Origin: G963666535 sp963666535
GTDB taxonomy: Bacteria; Bacillota; Clostridia; Oscillospirales; Oscillospiraceae
Length of the DNA: 64,000 nt
Assembly (NCBI GenBank): GCA_963666535.1
Contig: OY762913.1
Span: forward strand, 1 to 64,000
Reading direction: 5' to 3'
This document shows, piece by piece, positions 8,977 through 16,748 of this stretch. A program made the position numbers and the translations under genes. Numbering within the stretch: position 1 is the first letter of the stretch; each line of letters begins with the position of its first letter. Under the pieces are notes generated by a model that ran no database searches, was not told where the DNA came from, and was given only the letters and a program-made list of their open reading frames with translations.

Positions 8977-9442
8977 GTCGCTTCTCCTCCATTTTTCTGA
9001 TCGCAGTCACAAACACAGAGCTGTCCAACCCCCGGGCAAACTCCGCATCCAGCGCATGGACGCAGAAGCTTCCCCGTTTCATGCCGGCGGTAATCGTGCC
9101 CGGCGTCAGCGTGATGGAATTGGCCAGAATAAGCCCCCCGTCCCGGGTCTCCACCGGCGTATGGAAAAAGACCAGGCGATGCTGCGTATGGGTCGCCCTA
9201 GGCGAAAGGATGACGCGGGCAACTTGAACATTGGCCTTGATCACCTCCCAGATGATCAGCAGCAGATACGCCGCAGCACCGGGGAGCATGCGAACCATTT
9301 CACGCTCTTTTTTTATGCTATAGTCCAGCATTTTCACGCACCCATAATAGATGACCCCAGAGATCACCACGCCAAAAATAATCAGCTCCAGGGTCACGCG
9401 GCCATTGAAGATGAGCCACACTGCAAATAGTAAAATCGGCAT
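8969..9442 (-). CDS. mrpE: Na+/H+ antiporter subunit MrpE
   Basis: First gene of the operon, 157 residues. N-terminal helices are followed by the IWEVIKANVQVARVIL segment and the soluble domain with LANSITLTPGTITAGM, both diagnostic for MrpE/MnhE. Start ATG has a good ribosome site (ggggagg) and lies about 95 bases downstream of a consensus promoter. Gene order E-F-G-MbhD-(MbhE/B)-C-D follows the archaeal Mbh arrangement and not the Bacillus A-B-C-D-E-F-G order. Confidence 0.93.
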   Translation of the reverse strand: MPILLFAVWLIFNGRVTLELIIFGVVISGVIYYGCVKMLDYSIKKEREMVRMLPGAAAYLLLIIWEVIKANVQVARVILSPRATHTQHRLVFFHTPVETRDGGLILANSITLTPGTITAGMKRGSFCVHALDAEFARGLDSSVFVTAIRKMEEKRHG

Positions 9443-9541
9443 AGGATTTCCTCCCCTGATCAGGATTGGTAATAAAGATATGCTTGCCCTAAATTGCGTT
9501 TGGGTAAAAGGCGCTCCTCATAGTAAGAATCTCATTTTACG

Positions 9542-9570
9542 ATTATAACCTTATATGTAGGGAAGGTCAA
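9542..9570 (-). promoter_or_regulatory. Consensus promoter of the Mrp operon
   Basis: On the minus strand TTGACC (9565-9570) and a perfect TATAAT (9542-9547) are separated by exactly 17 bases. Transcription would start near 9535, leaving a ~95-base leader before mrpE. No regulator site was recognised. Confidence 0.8.
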
Positions 9571-9635
9571 CCGTGTTTCCTACACAATCAGACACCACTC
9601 GTCGCAGTGATTTCGGTGGCTTTCCGTCTGCCGCC

Positions 9636-9664
9636 TTGTATTATTGTGCAAAACACAGTATAAT
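9636..9664 (+). promoter_or_regulatory. Promoter of the GIY-YIG / thiamine pyrophosphokinase pair
   Basis: TTGTAT (9636-9641), 17-base spacer, perfect TATAAT (9659-9664). It would initiate near 9671, only ~14 bases before the first plausible start codon of the downstream gene, so the leader is very short. Diverges from the Mrp promoter. Confidence 0.7.
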
Positions 9665-9684
9665 TCGGTACAGATACGAATCCT

Positions 9685-9963
9685 TTGGAGGAATGCGGTA
9701 CGCAGCATTATGTCTATCTTTTGCGGTGTGCCGACGGCACGCTGTACTGCGGCTGGACCACGGACCTGAAGCGCCGCTTTGCCGCGCATAACAGCGGAAA
9801 ATCCGGCGCCAAGTACACCCGCTCCCGCCGTCCGGTCACGTTGGTTTACCAAGAATGCCAGGAAAGCAAGCCTGCGGCGCTGCGCCGGGAAGCCGCCATC
9901 AAAAAATTGACCCGGGCAGAAAAGCTGACGCTCATTGCCGGTCAGGAACAGGATGCGCCATGA
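9685..9963 (+). CDS. GIY-YIG nuclease superfamily protein (YhbQ/UPF0213 type)
   Basis: 92 residues, the size of stand-alone GIY-YIG proteins. HYVYLLRCADGTLYCGWTTDLKRR supplies the (G)xY-x(n)-Y(C)G motif and the conserved arginine, and EAAIKKLTRAEK the C-terminal helix. The cellular role of YhbQ-like proteins is poorly defined, possibly DNA repair. The start is odd: only TTG at 9685 is available in frame, with no ribosome site before it, while a GGAGG at 9687-9691 lies inside the proposed start region and precedes an out-of-frame ATG (9693). Either translation begins nearly leaderless at the TTG, or a small indel has disturbed the start. The stop overlaps the next gene as ATGA. Confidence 0.82.
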   Translation: MEECGTQHYVYLLRCADGTLYCGWTTDLKRRFAAHNSGKSGAKYTRSRRPVTLVYQECQESKPAALRREAAIKKLTRAEKLTLIAGQEQDAP

Positions 9964-10610
9964 ACAAAATATGCTATATTGTCGGCGCGGGGAGCATTGC
10001 CGGCATCGTGCTCTCCCCGCGCCCAGCGGATTTGGTCATCGCCGCCGATGGGGGCTTCGCCCATTTGCAGCGCATGGGCGTGCGGGCTGATCTTCTGGTT
10101 GGCGACTTCGACTCGCTGGACCAGATTCCGGCGCACCCCCACATTCTCCGTCATGCCCCGGAAAAGGATGACACCGACATGCTGTTGGCCGTGCGAGAGG
10201 GGCTGGTCAGAGGCTTTCGCCTGTTTGTGCTTTGCGGCGGCACGGGTGGGCGCGCCGACCACACCTACGCAAACTATCAAGTCCTTTCTTGGCTGGCCGA
10301 GCAGGGCGCCAGGGGCTATTTGCTGGATGCAAGCAGCGCCGCCACCGCCATCTGCAATGACACCCTGCTCTTGGACGAAGCCCTGCGGGGCTACATTTCT
10401 GTCTTTGCTCATGGCGGCGAGGCCCGGGGCGTTACCCTGCGCGGATTGAAATATCCGTTGGAGGGCGCCACGCTTTCCCCCGATGTCCCGTTGGGCGTCA
10501 GCAATGCATTTCTGGGGTCAAAAAGCACTGTTTCTGTTGACAGCGGCACCTTGTTGGTTCTGTGGGACCAGCCTGCCGCCACTTTTTTGAAGACGCTGGA
10601 CAAGAGGTAA
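9960..10610 (+). CDS. thiN: Thiamine pyrophosphokinase
   Basis: Transfers pyrophosphate from ATP to thiamine, giving the thiamine diphosphate needed by enzymes such as the IorA protein encoded nearby. 216 residues, the family length. Motifs visible: AADGG near residue 25, LVGDFDSL, EKDDTDMLLAV (metal/ATP site) and GGTGGRADHTYAN, then the C-terminal beta-sandwich that binds thiamine, with GVSNAFLG. The ATG at 9960 overlaps the stop of the GIY-YIG gene by four bases, so the two are coupled. A terminator follows immediately. Confidence 0.93.
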   Translation: MNKICYIVGAGSIAGIVLSPRPADLVIAADGGFAHLQRMGVRADLLVGDFDSLDQIPAHPHILRHAPEKDDTDMLLAVREGLVRGFRLFVLCGGTGGRADHTYANYQVLSWLAEQGARGYLLDASSAATAICNDTLLLDEALRGYISVFAHGGEARGVTLRGLKYPLEGATLSPDVPLGVSNAFLGSKSTVSVDSGTLLVLWDQPAATFLKTLDKR

Positions 10611-10630
10611 TCTCTTCCAGCGTCTTTTTT
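10591..10630 (+). terminator. Terminator of thiamine pyrophosphokinase
   Basis: Stem AGACGCTGG/CCAGCGTCT around the stop codon region, followed by TTTTTT at 10625-10630. The left arm lies within the last codons of the gene. Confidence 0.85.
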
Positions 10631-10782
10631 GCTCTATTTTATGAAAATATCTAATTTTTTTCTAAAAATGTTCGATAAATACTGCAAAAGGCGACACATT
10701 GCACGCGTTTTGTAACAATCACACGGCATTTGTCTGTCTGATGTATTCGCCGCACCATTCCATTTTAAGGGAGGTCATGACA

Positions 10783-11280
10783 GTGCAAATCACACCCATC
10801 AACAGCGTATCTGCCGACCAGGAACAAAACCTAAACAACAGCAACACGACCGCCGCCGTCAGTGATACGCTGGCCGCAGTTTCCGATGCTGCCCTGAGCA
10901 CCGGGATTCAGGATGTTACCAATCTTTCCGAGCAGACCACCGACAACGATGACGTTATGAACAGCGAGCCCCCGTTTCCCGAGGAATTACCCCAAGAAAG
11001 TAAACCGTCCATGGTTAGAAGCAGTCAAACCATCCTTATCCCGGTGGACTGTGACACCGTGGAAATCAGCGATGCCGCAAAAGCCCTGTTTCGGGCAGAC
11101 GCAGCGTCTTCAGCGGAAGCCCCCGCGGCAGCCACTGATGCCACGCCCATTCCCTCCAAGAGGGTTGTGCAACTGTCCCAGTATACGAAAGCGGACCTCC
11201 TCCATCTTTTGGAGCAGGGTAACATCACGCGGCAGGAGTATGAGGCCGAACTGGCCCTTCGTGCCAACGCCGGGGCGTAA
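10783..11280 (+). CDS. Unknown small protein with C-terminal short-helix tail
   Basis: About 165 residues, no recognised family. The N-terminal half is Asn/Thr/Ser-rich and likely disordered. The middle contains CDTVEISDAAKALF, an element I associate with clostridial small proteins, and the C-terminus (LSQYTKADLLHLLEQGNITRQEYEAEL) looks like a short helical domain. No signal peptide or membrane helix. Start: the ribosome site aagggagg (10768-10774) is only 2 bases from an ATG at 10777 but 8 from the in-frame GTG at 10783, so GTG is preferred. Bracketed by a terminator on each side, so transcribed alone. Confidence 0.6.
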   Translation: MQITPINSVSADQEQNLNNSNTTAAVSDTLAAVSDAALSTGIQDVTNLSEQTTDNDDVMNSEPPFPEELPQESKPSMVRSSQTILIPVDCDTVEISDAAKALFRADAASSAEAPAAATDATPIPSKRVVQLSQYTKADLLHLLEQGNITRQEYEAELALRANAGA

Positions 11281-11323
11281 TTCACAGAAAACAAATTGCC
11301 CCGCCCGCGAAAGCATGCGGCTA

Positions 11324-11372
11324 GAACAGAGCGAGGGGTCGTCACGAAATCTGACGACCCCTCGCTCTGTTC
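11324..11372. terminator. 21-bp perfect hairpin between convergent genes
   Basis: Arms 11324-11344 and 11352-11372 are perfectly complementary with a 7-base loop. It separates the unknown gene from the convergently reading paaK. No long T-run on either strand, so termination would depend on stem strength. Confidence 0.6.
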
Positions 11373-11391
11373 CCGGTCGATCCCCGGGCGG

Positions 11392-12615
11392 TTAATACCG
11401 GTTATCAAACACCCGGGTCGATTTTTTCTCGCTGCGGGGCAGCTCCCCGATGGCCACGGCGGTGGGCACGATGGTCACACCGATGCGGGACTTAAATTGT
11501 TCCTTCACATTGTGCTCAATCTCTTTTTTGTCCGCGCCCGCCTCGGTCTCGAAGAACACGGTCATGATGTCCTTGTCATTCATGTGGTCCAGCATCACCT
11601 GAAACTCACTGCTGGTGCCGGGCACTCCCCGTAGGATCTCGTCGATCTGCGCGGGGAAAATATTGACGCCCTTGATCTTCACCATGTCATCGGTACGTCC
11701 GATCAGGGTATCGATGCGGGGATAGCGGGACCCGCAGGGGCACTCGCCCGGAATAAACCGCGTGAGGTCGTGGGTGCGGTAACGAATCAGAGGGGCCCCT
11801 TGCTTGCGCAGGGTGGTAATGACCAGCTCGCCCACCTCTCCCACGGGCATCTGCTCGCCGGTTTTGGGATCGATGATCTCAAAGTACACATAGTCGTCCC
11901 AGTAATGCATTCCGCACTCATGATCACAGCTGATCCCTATGCCCGGACCGTATATTTCGGTCAGCCCGTAAATGTCATACAGTTGGACCCCCAGTTCGCT
12001 GGCAATGCGGCGGCGCATGGTCTCGCCCCAGCGTTCGGAACCGATCACGCCCTTTTTCAGCTTGATCTGGTCGCCGATGCCGCGCTTTGCAATCTCCTCC
12101 GCCAGCAGCAGCGCATAGGAGGAAGTGGCGCACAAAACCGTACTTTCCAGGTCTATCATCATGCGCAGCTGCTTGTCGGTGTTGCCGGGACCCATGGGCA
12201 CCACCATCGCACCCAGCAGCTCGGCGCCTGCCTGAAAGCCGATCCCCGCCGTCCACAGGCCGTATCCCGGCGTGATCTGAATCCGGTCCAGATTTGTGAT
12301 CCCCGCCATCTCATAACAGCGCTTGAACATCACCGCCCAATCCTCTACATCCTGCCGGGTATAGGGAATGACAACGGGTGTCCCGGTGGTACCGGAGGAG
12401 GAATGAATGCGGACAATTTCCTCCTCGGGGACGGCGCGCAAACCTAGGGGGTATGCCTCCCGCAGGTCCTCCTTGCCGGAGAAGGGCAGCTTGCGGAAGT
12501 CCTCTTCCGTTTTGATGTCCTCCGGTTCGATCCCGGCAAATTTCTTCCCGTAAAATTCGCCCCGCTTGGCGTTTCGAATGGTTTGTTTGATCAGCATCAT
12601 CTGCAGTTCGGTCAT
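11392..12615 (-). CDS. paaK: Phenylacetate-CoA ligase family (aryl-acetate CoA ligase)
   Basis: Adenylate-forming enzyme, 407 residues, slightly shorter than typical PaaK (430-440). The ATP loop HSSSGTTGTP is at residues 71-80, YGLTE at 216-220 and YRTHDLTRF near 285, followed by a C-terminal domain with TDDMVKIKGVNIFP. Last gene of the T-box operon, overlapping iorB by four bases (ATGA). Next to IorAB it would interconvert aryl-acetate (phenylacetate, indoleacetate or 4-hydroxyphenylacetate) and its CoA ester. Direction, degradation or salvage synthesis, is not fixed by the sequence; see the T-box entry. Confidence 0.88.
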   Translation of the reverse strand: MTELQMMLIKQTIRNAKRGEFYGKKFAGIEPEDIKTEEDFRKLPFSGKEDLREAYPLGLRAVPEEEIVRIHSSSGTTGTPVVIPYTRQDVEDWAVMFKRCYEMAGITNLDRIQITPGYGLWTAGIGFQAGAELLGAMVVPMGPGNTDKQLRMMIDLESTVLCATSSYALLLAEEIAKRGIGDQIKLKKGVIGSERWGETMRRRIASELGVQLYDIYGLTEIYGPGIGISCDHECGMHYWDDYVYFEIIDPKTGEQMPVGEVGELVITTLRKQGAPLIRYRTHDLTRFIPGECPCGSRYPRIDTLIGRTDDMVKIKGVNIFPAQIDEILRGVPGTSSEFQVMLDHMNDKDIMTVFFETEAGADKKEIEHNVKEQFKSRIGVTIVPTAVAIGELPRSEKKSTRVFDNRY

Positions 12616-13205
12616 GATTCTCTCTCCCCTTCCGCACAGGCCATTCCGGCATGCAGTGCATTTAGATTCATCTTCAAAAGCTTTTCCGGCAACATTTCTG
12701 CCATACTTCGCTCTAGCTGCTGCAGGGTCACACCCAGCACGCCGGCGCCCAGTGCGGCGCCCAGCAGGGCGACGTTGAGCACCTTGGGCGAGCCCGCCTG
12801 CTTACAGATCTCATCCCCGTCCACCAGCACCAGCCGCTCTACATTCGCTTCTAAATACCGACACATCTCGCCGCCGTCGTAAGCCGAGCCGGTGAGGGCC
12901 GCCGTGATGGGGCGCACGGCCTTACGGCTGACCACCACCGTGCCGCCTTGCTTTAAATAGGGCAGACAGCGGACTGCCTCGGCCGGCTCGAAGCCAAGGA
13001 TCAGGTCCGCCTCGCCCATGGGCACCAGCGGCGCGTAAATATCCCGTCCGATCCGAACGTGGCTGACCACGCAGCCGCCCCGCTGCGCCATGCCGATGGT
13101 CTCGGCAGAGCGCACCTCCAGCCCGTTTTCCAGTGCCGTGCGGGCAAGGAGTTTGGAGGCAAGGACGGTTCCCTGTCCGCCCACCCCGGCTAATACACAG
13201 TTCAT
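12612..13205 (-). CDS. iorB: Indolepyruvate:ferredoxin oxidoreductase, beta subunit
   Basis: 197 residues from the ATG at 13205 (NCVLAGVGGQGTVLASKLLA), which is the conserved N-terminal nucleotide-fold motif of the gamma-type domain. ETIGMAQRGGCVVSHVRIG is also a family signature. Starts four bases after iorA ends and forms the heterodimer with it. The complex oxidises aryl-pyruvates to aryl-acetyl-CoA with reduction of ferredoxin, or runs in reverse as a reductive carboxylase. Confidence 0.93.
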   Translation of the reverse strand: MNCVLAGVGGQGTVLASKLLARTALENGLEVRSAETIGMAQRGGCVVSHVRIGRDIYAPLVPMGEADLILGFEPAEAVRCLPYLKQGGTVVVSRKAVRPITAALTGSAYDGGEMCRYLEANVERLVLVDGDEICKQAGSPKVLNVALLGAALGAGVLGVTLQQLERSMAEMLPEKLLKMNLNALHAGMACAEGERES

Positions 13206-13209
13206 GTTC

Positions 13210-15000
13210 TCACCCCCCTTTCTGAATGGCGTCTGTGGGACAAACCTGGGCGCATAGCCCGCAGCCAAAGCACAGGGATGACTCGATCTGTACCTTGTTC
13301 CCCTCCAGAACCACGGCGGGGCAGCCCAGCTCCCGGATACAGCGGCGGCAGCCGGTGCACTGGTCGGTGGTCACCACATACCGCGGCTTGGGCTTTGCCA
13401 CCGCGATACAGGGTGACTTGTAGATAATGGCGGAAACCCCTGGCTGTACCGCCGCCTGCGCCGCGGCCGCCACGGCGGCCGTCAGGTCCAGCGGGTCCAC
13501 GGTCACAACGCTTTTCACGCCGATGGCTCTTAACACATCTGGAATGCTGATTTGATCCACGATGTTTCCCATCATGGTCCTGCCCGTGCCGGGATGGGGC
13601 TGATGCCCGGTCATGGCGGTGGTGGAGTTATCCAGCACCACCAACACCATCTTGTGTTCGTTGTACACGGCGTTCACGACTCCGGTGATGCCGCTGGCAA
13701 AAAACGTGGAGTCCCCGATAAAGGCAAAGTGGACGGTGTCCGGCGCAGTCCGGTGCAGACCTTGAGCCATGGTTACCCCGGCTCCCATGCACAGGCAGGT
13801 GTCCACCATGTCCAGCGGTGCGGCGTTCCCCAGTGTATAGCAGCCGATGTCTCCGGTAAAGACCGCCTTTTTCCCCTTCATCGCCGTTTTCACGGCGTAG
13901 AAGGATGCCCGATGGGGGCAGCCTGCGCACAGGACCGGCGGGCGGGTCGGCAGCGGCGGTGCGATTGGAATCTCCTCATCTGGAAGCTCGATCCCCAAAA
14001 ACGCGGCAACTGCTTTTTTGATGCTCTCCACGGTGTTCTCCCCGGCAATGGGGGTATGCCCGGTCAGCTTACCGTATATTCTGGCGCTTAGGCCATGCTT
14101 CCCACACAGATAGGTCAGCTCCCGCTCGATCACCGGATCCAATTCCTCCAGCACCAGCACTTGCTCTGCCCGCTTCAAAAAATCCACAGCCATTGTCTCG
14201 GGGAAGGGGTGAGGGGTTCCCACCTTCAGCAGGGGACAGTCTGCTCCCAGCAAGGCCAGCGCTTCCTTCAAATAGGCATAGCTGACGCCGCCCGCGGCCA
14301 GGGCCTTGCTCCCGCCGCCCCCCATTACCGCATTGTACGGCAGGGCAGCCAGCACCGCGCCCATTCCGGGCAGCTGCTCTGCCACCCGAATATGGTTTTG
14401 ATACGACAGCCTGGGAAACACCACCCACTTGGGGTCCTTTACAAATCCCTCCGGCGCGGGCAGCACCGCCTGTTCCGGCAGTTCCACCGCGGCAGAACCA
14501 TGGCAGACCCGGGTGGTGGGGCGAAGAATGACCGGGGTGTGATACCGCTCGGAAACCGCAAAGGCATCGGCCACCATGGCGCACGCTTCTTCCGGCGAAG
14601 AAGGGTCGAACACCGGCAGCTTGGCGTATTGGGCAAAATTGCGGGTATCCTGCTCCGTCTGGGAGGAAATCGGCCCGGGATCGTCAGCCACGAGAATCAC
14701 CATGCCGCCCTTCACGCCCATATAGGCAAGGCACATCAGCGGGTCGGATGCCACATTCAGCCCCACCTGCTTCATGGTCACCAGCACGCGCACCCCGGAA
14801 TAGGCCGCGCCTGCGGCGGCTTCCATGGCCGCCTTTTCATTCACCGACCACTCCACGTAAACACTGCCGTCGTTGTGCGCTGCAACCGTTTCCAGCACCT
14901 CAGAGGAAGGCGTACCCGGATACCCGGCTACAAAACCCACCCCTGCGCGGAGCGCCCCCATAGCAATGGCCTCGTTGCCCATCAAAAACGTCTTTGACAC
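13210..15000 (-). CDS. iorA: Indolepyruvate:ferredoxin oxidoreductase, alpha subunit
   Basis: 596 residues. N-terminal pyrimidine domain (GNEAIAMGALRAGVGFVAGYPGTPSSE), TPP-binding domain with GDIGCYTLG and FIGDSTFFASG, and a C-terminal double ferredoxin domain with CTGCRRCIRELGCP and CFGCGLCAQVCP. The GTG at 15000 is chosen because aggagg stands about 8 bases before it and the conserved N-terminus begins there; upstream in-frame codons fall in the T-box leader. Cytosolic, TPP and iron-sulphur dependent. Regulated by the T-box riboswitch just upstream. The two 4Fe-4S motifs are complete apart from the loose first one, which is normal for IorA. Confidence 0.95.
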   Translation of the reverse strand: MSKTFLMGNEAIAMGALRAGVGFVAGYPGTPSSEVLETVAAHNDGSVYVEWSVNEKAAMEAAAGAAYSGVRVLVTMKQVGLNVASDPLMCLAYMGVKGGMVILVADDPGPISSQTEQDTRNFAQYAKLPVFDPSSPEEACAMVADAFAVSERYHTPVILRPTTRVCHGSAAVELPEQAVLPAPEGFVKDPKWVVFPRLSYQNHIRVAEQLPGMGAVLAALPYNAVMGGGGSKALAAGGVSYAYLKEALALLGADCPLLKVGTPHPFPETMAVDFLKRAEQVLVLEELDPVIERELTYLCGKHGLSARIYGKLTGHTPIAGENTVESIKKAVAAFLGIELPDEEIPIAPPLPTRPPVLCAGCPHRASFYAVKTAMKGKKAVFTGDIGCYTLGNAAPLDMVDTCLCMGAGVTMAQGLHRTAPDTVHFAFIGDSTFFASGITGVVNAVYNEHKMVLVVLDNSTTAMTGHQPHPGTGRTMMGNIVDQISIPDVLRAIGVKSVVTVDPLDLTAAVAAAAQAAVQPGVSAIIYKSPCIAVAKPKPRYVVTTDQCTGCRRCIRELGCPAVVLEGNKVQIESSLCFGCGLCAQVCPTDAIQKGG

Positions 15001-15041
15001 AGAAACTCCTCCTGTCACCCATTCTTCCCGCCGGCAGCCAT

Positions 15042-15286
15042 AAAAAAAACCTGTCCTTGGCAAATTGCCAAGGACAGGAATCACCTGCGGTACCACCTTG
15101 ATTGGCCGAAACGGCCCTCTCATATCCGATAACGGGGATCAGCCGTCGAGACTACGCGCCGCCACAGGCGGTTTCACCTCCCCCTCCGAAGCCCATCTTC
15201 CGCGCTGTTTCCGCCGAACTTTCACTGTCATCGGCTCGCTGTGGGGCATATCGCGGTCCTTTTCTTCGTCAATGGTTTTGCACTTT
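15042..15286 (-). promoter_or_regulatory. T-box riboswitch controlling iorA-iorB-paaK
   Basis: Read on the minus strand: a GA-rich Stem I entry (GACGAAGAAAAGGA), a distal GAGCC..GUUCGGC hairpin, the T-box AAGGTGGTACCGCAGG (15084-15099), then a 14-bp terminator stem (15050-15078) followed by eight U. These are the standard parts of a tRNA-sensing T-box leader. In the 3' side of Stem I the triplet UUC (Phe) occupies the expected specifier place before GGAG..GGGGAG; UGG (Trp) a few bases earlier is the alternative. A T-box allows transcription when its tRNA is uncharged, so the operon should be on when an aromatic amino acid is scarce. Confidence 0.88.
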
Positions 15287-15291
15287 CGTGT

Positions 15292-15320
15292 ATTATACTA
15301 CCGCATTTTTTAAAAAACAA
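15292..15320 (-). promoter_or_regulatory. Promoter of the T-box operon
   Basis: Minus strand: TTGTTT (15315-15320), 17-base spacer, perfect TATAAT (15292-15297). Transcription would start at about 15285, at the beginning of the T-box Stem I region. Confidence 0.75.
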
Positions 15321-15430
15321 GTGGATATTTTCAACATTCGTTCTTCCGCAAGGGTGCTTTTGGTCTGAATTCTCTCAATGACTCCATGAAAAGCAGACAG
15401 AAACGCTCCATACGGAAGAATGGCCGGCTT

Positions 15431-16618
15431 TCAGGTGCGGCTCCACAGACCTCTCCGCGCCAGATATCCCAGATACAGCGCCAGAAAGACAACCATGCAC
15501 ACGCTGGCCCAGCGGTACATCAGCGAATAGCCCGTGACGGCAGCGAGATTGCCCAGGACGATGGCGCCGCCGCCCATGCCCAAATCATAAAAGTTGTAGT
15601 AGGTGGCGCTGGCCACGCTGCGCCGCTCCGGCGGCACACTGTTTACTGTCCACACCTGAATGGTGGGGATTAACGCACCCACCGCCAGGCCGCTGCACAC
15701 CCCTGCCACCATCAGCATGGGCGTGGTGCGCGTCACGGACAGAAGCAGCATGGACAAAAGCGCCGCAATGGCGCCGGGAATGATGGTTGCCTTATGCCCG
15801 TACCGGTCGTACAGCTTTCCGGTGACAAACTTCAGCACAAAGGACACGCCGGTCTGCACCATGTAATAGGCGGAAAGGCCGACGATCGTGTATTCCGCTG
15901 CCAGCAGGGATAGGAAGTTAGTCTCCGCCCCCCGGCACACGCCGAACAGCACCAGCAAGGCGCACTGAAACTTGATCCGGGGCTCAAACAAGCTGGTTTT
16001 TAACGAAATGCGCTCCACAAGCGCACCACCTGGTACGGCGTCTTGCTCCCCAAGCCGCAGAAAATTGACACCGCCAAAGGCAAACAGCATACTGACGGCA
16101 GCGGTCATAAACATCGGGTTGAACCCGTAATGGTCCATGCACCACAGCCCGACCGTGGGAGAAAAAGCAATGGCAATGGTGGTACCCATGCCGAAATAGC
16201 TGATTCCTTCCCCCCGTCTGGCATCGGGCAGGATATCCGCCGCCAGGGTCGCACAGACCGTTGACACGATGCCAAAGCCCAGTCCCTGAAACACCCGCAG
16301 CAGCACGACACCTGTAATAGACGGCAAAACGGCGTAAGTCCCCGTCACAAGAGCCGAGAGCAGCACTCCCAGCAGCAGCATCCGTTTTCGCCCCAGCCGG
16401 GGCAGAAGGTAACCGGAGACCATCCGCATTAAAATAGACGCCACGGAAAACGCCGTGGAGACGGCGCCCACCTCGGCGCTGGTACCGCCCAGATGGACGA
16501 CGTAGAGCGGCAGCGTGGGCGTGAGCATATAAAACCCGAAAAAGTACACGGTGTTCGCGCCCACCAGCGTGCTGAACGAGCGCGTCCAGATTTTTTCCTT
16601 TCCCTTTTTCTCCTCCAT
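15431..16618 (-). CDS. Major facilitator superfamily transporter
   Basis: 395 residues and 12 predicted helices. The loop GYLLPRLGRKRMLLLG between helices 2 and 3 is the MFS signature, and a matching GKLYDRYGHKATIIPG occurs in the second half. Start ATG at 16618, with aaggagg 6 bases ahead; longer in-frame starts lack a ribosome site. Substrate unknown. It lies 130 bases behind the GRE-activase gene on the same strand, so it could be exported with that operon or transcribed alone; it ends about 110 bases before the T-box promoter. Confidence 0.88.
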   Translation of the reverse strand: MEEKKGKEKIWTRSFSTLVGANTVYFFGFYMLTPTLPLYVVHLGGTSAEVGAVSTAFSVASILMRMVSGYLLPRLGRKRMLLLGVLLSALVTGTYAVLPSITGVVLLRVFQGLGFGIVSTVCATLAADILPDARRGEGISYFGMGTTIAIAFSPTVGLWCMDHYGFNPMFMTAAVSMLFAFGGVNFLRLGEQDAVPGGALVERISLKTSLFEPRIKFQCALLVLFGVCRGAETNFLSLLAAEYTIVGLSAYYMVQTGVSFVLKFVTGKLYDRYGHKATIIPGAIAALLSMLLLSVTRTTPMLMVAGVCSGLAVGALIPTIQVWTVNSVPPERRSVASATYYNFYDLGMGGGAIVLGNLAAVTGYSLMYRWASVCMVVFLALYLGYLARRGLWSRT

Positions 16619-16748
16619 TCCATGCCTCCTTCTTCCGCCCAGGTACAAGCGGGTCAGAAATATTGCCAAGGCCTTGTTGCATTTGTTTTGGGCAGGGTAT
16701 GGACGCGGCAGACCGCATCGTAGCTTCTGCCCCGCGCTTCCCGTTTGA

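Noticed and set aside
10640..10690. SigD-type (flagellar) promoter before the unknown protein
   Set aside because: GTTCGATA loosely resembles the -10, but the -35 is not TAAA and there are no motility genes.
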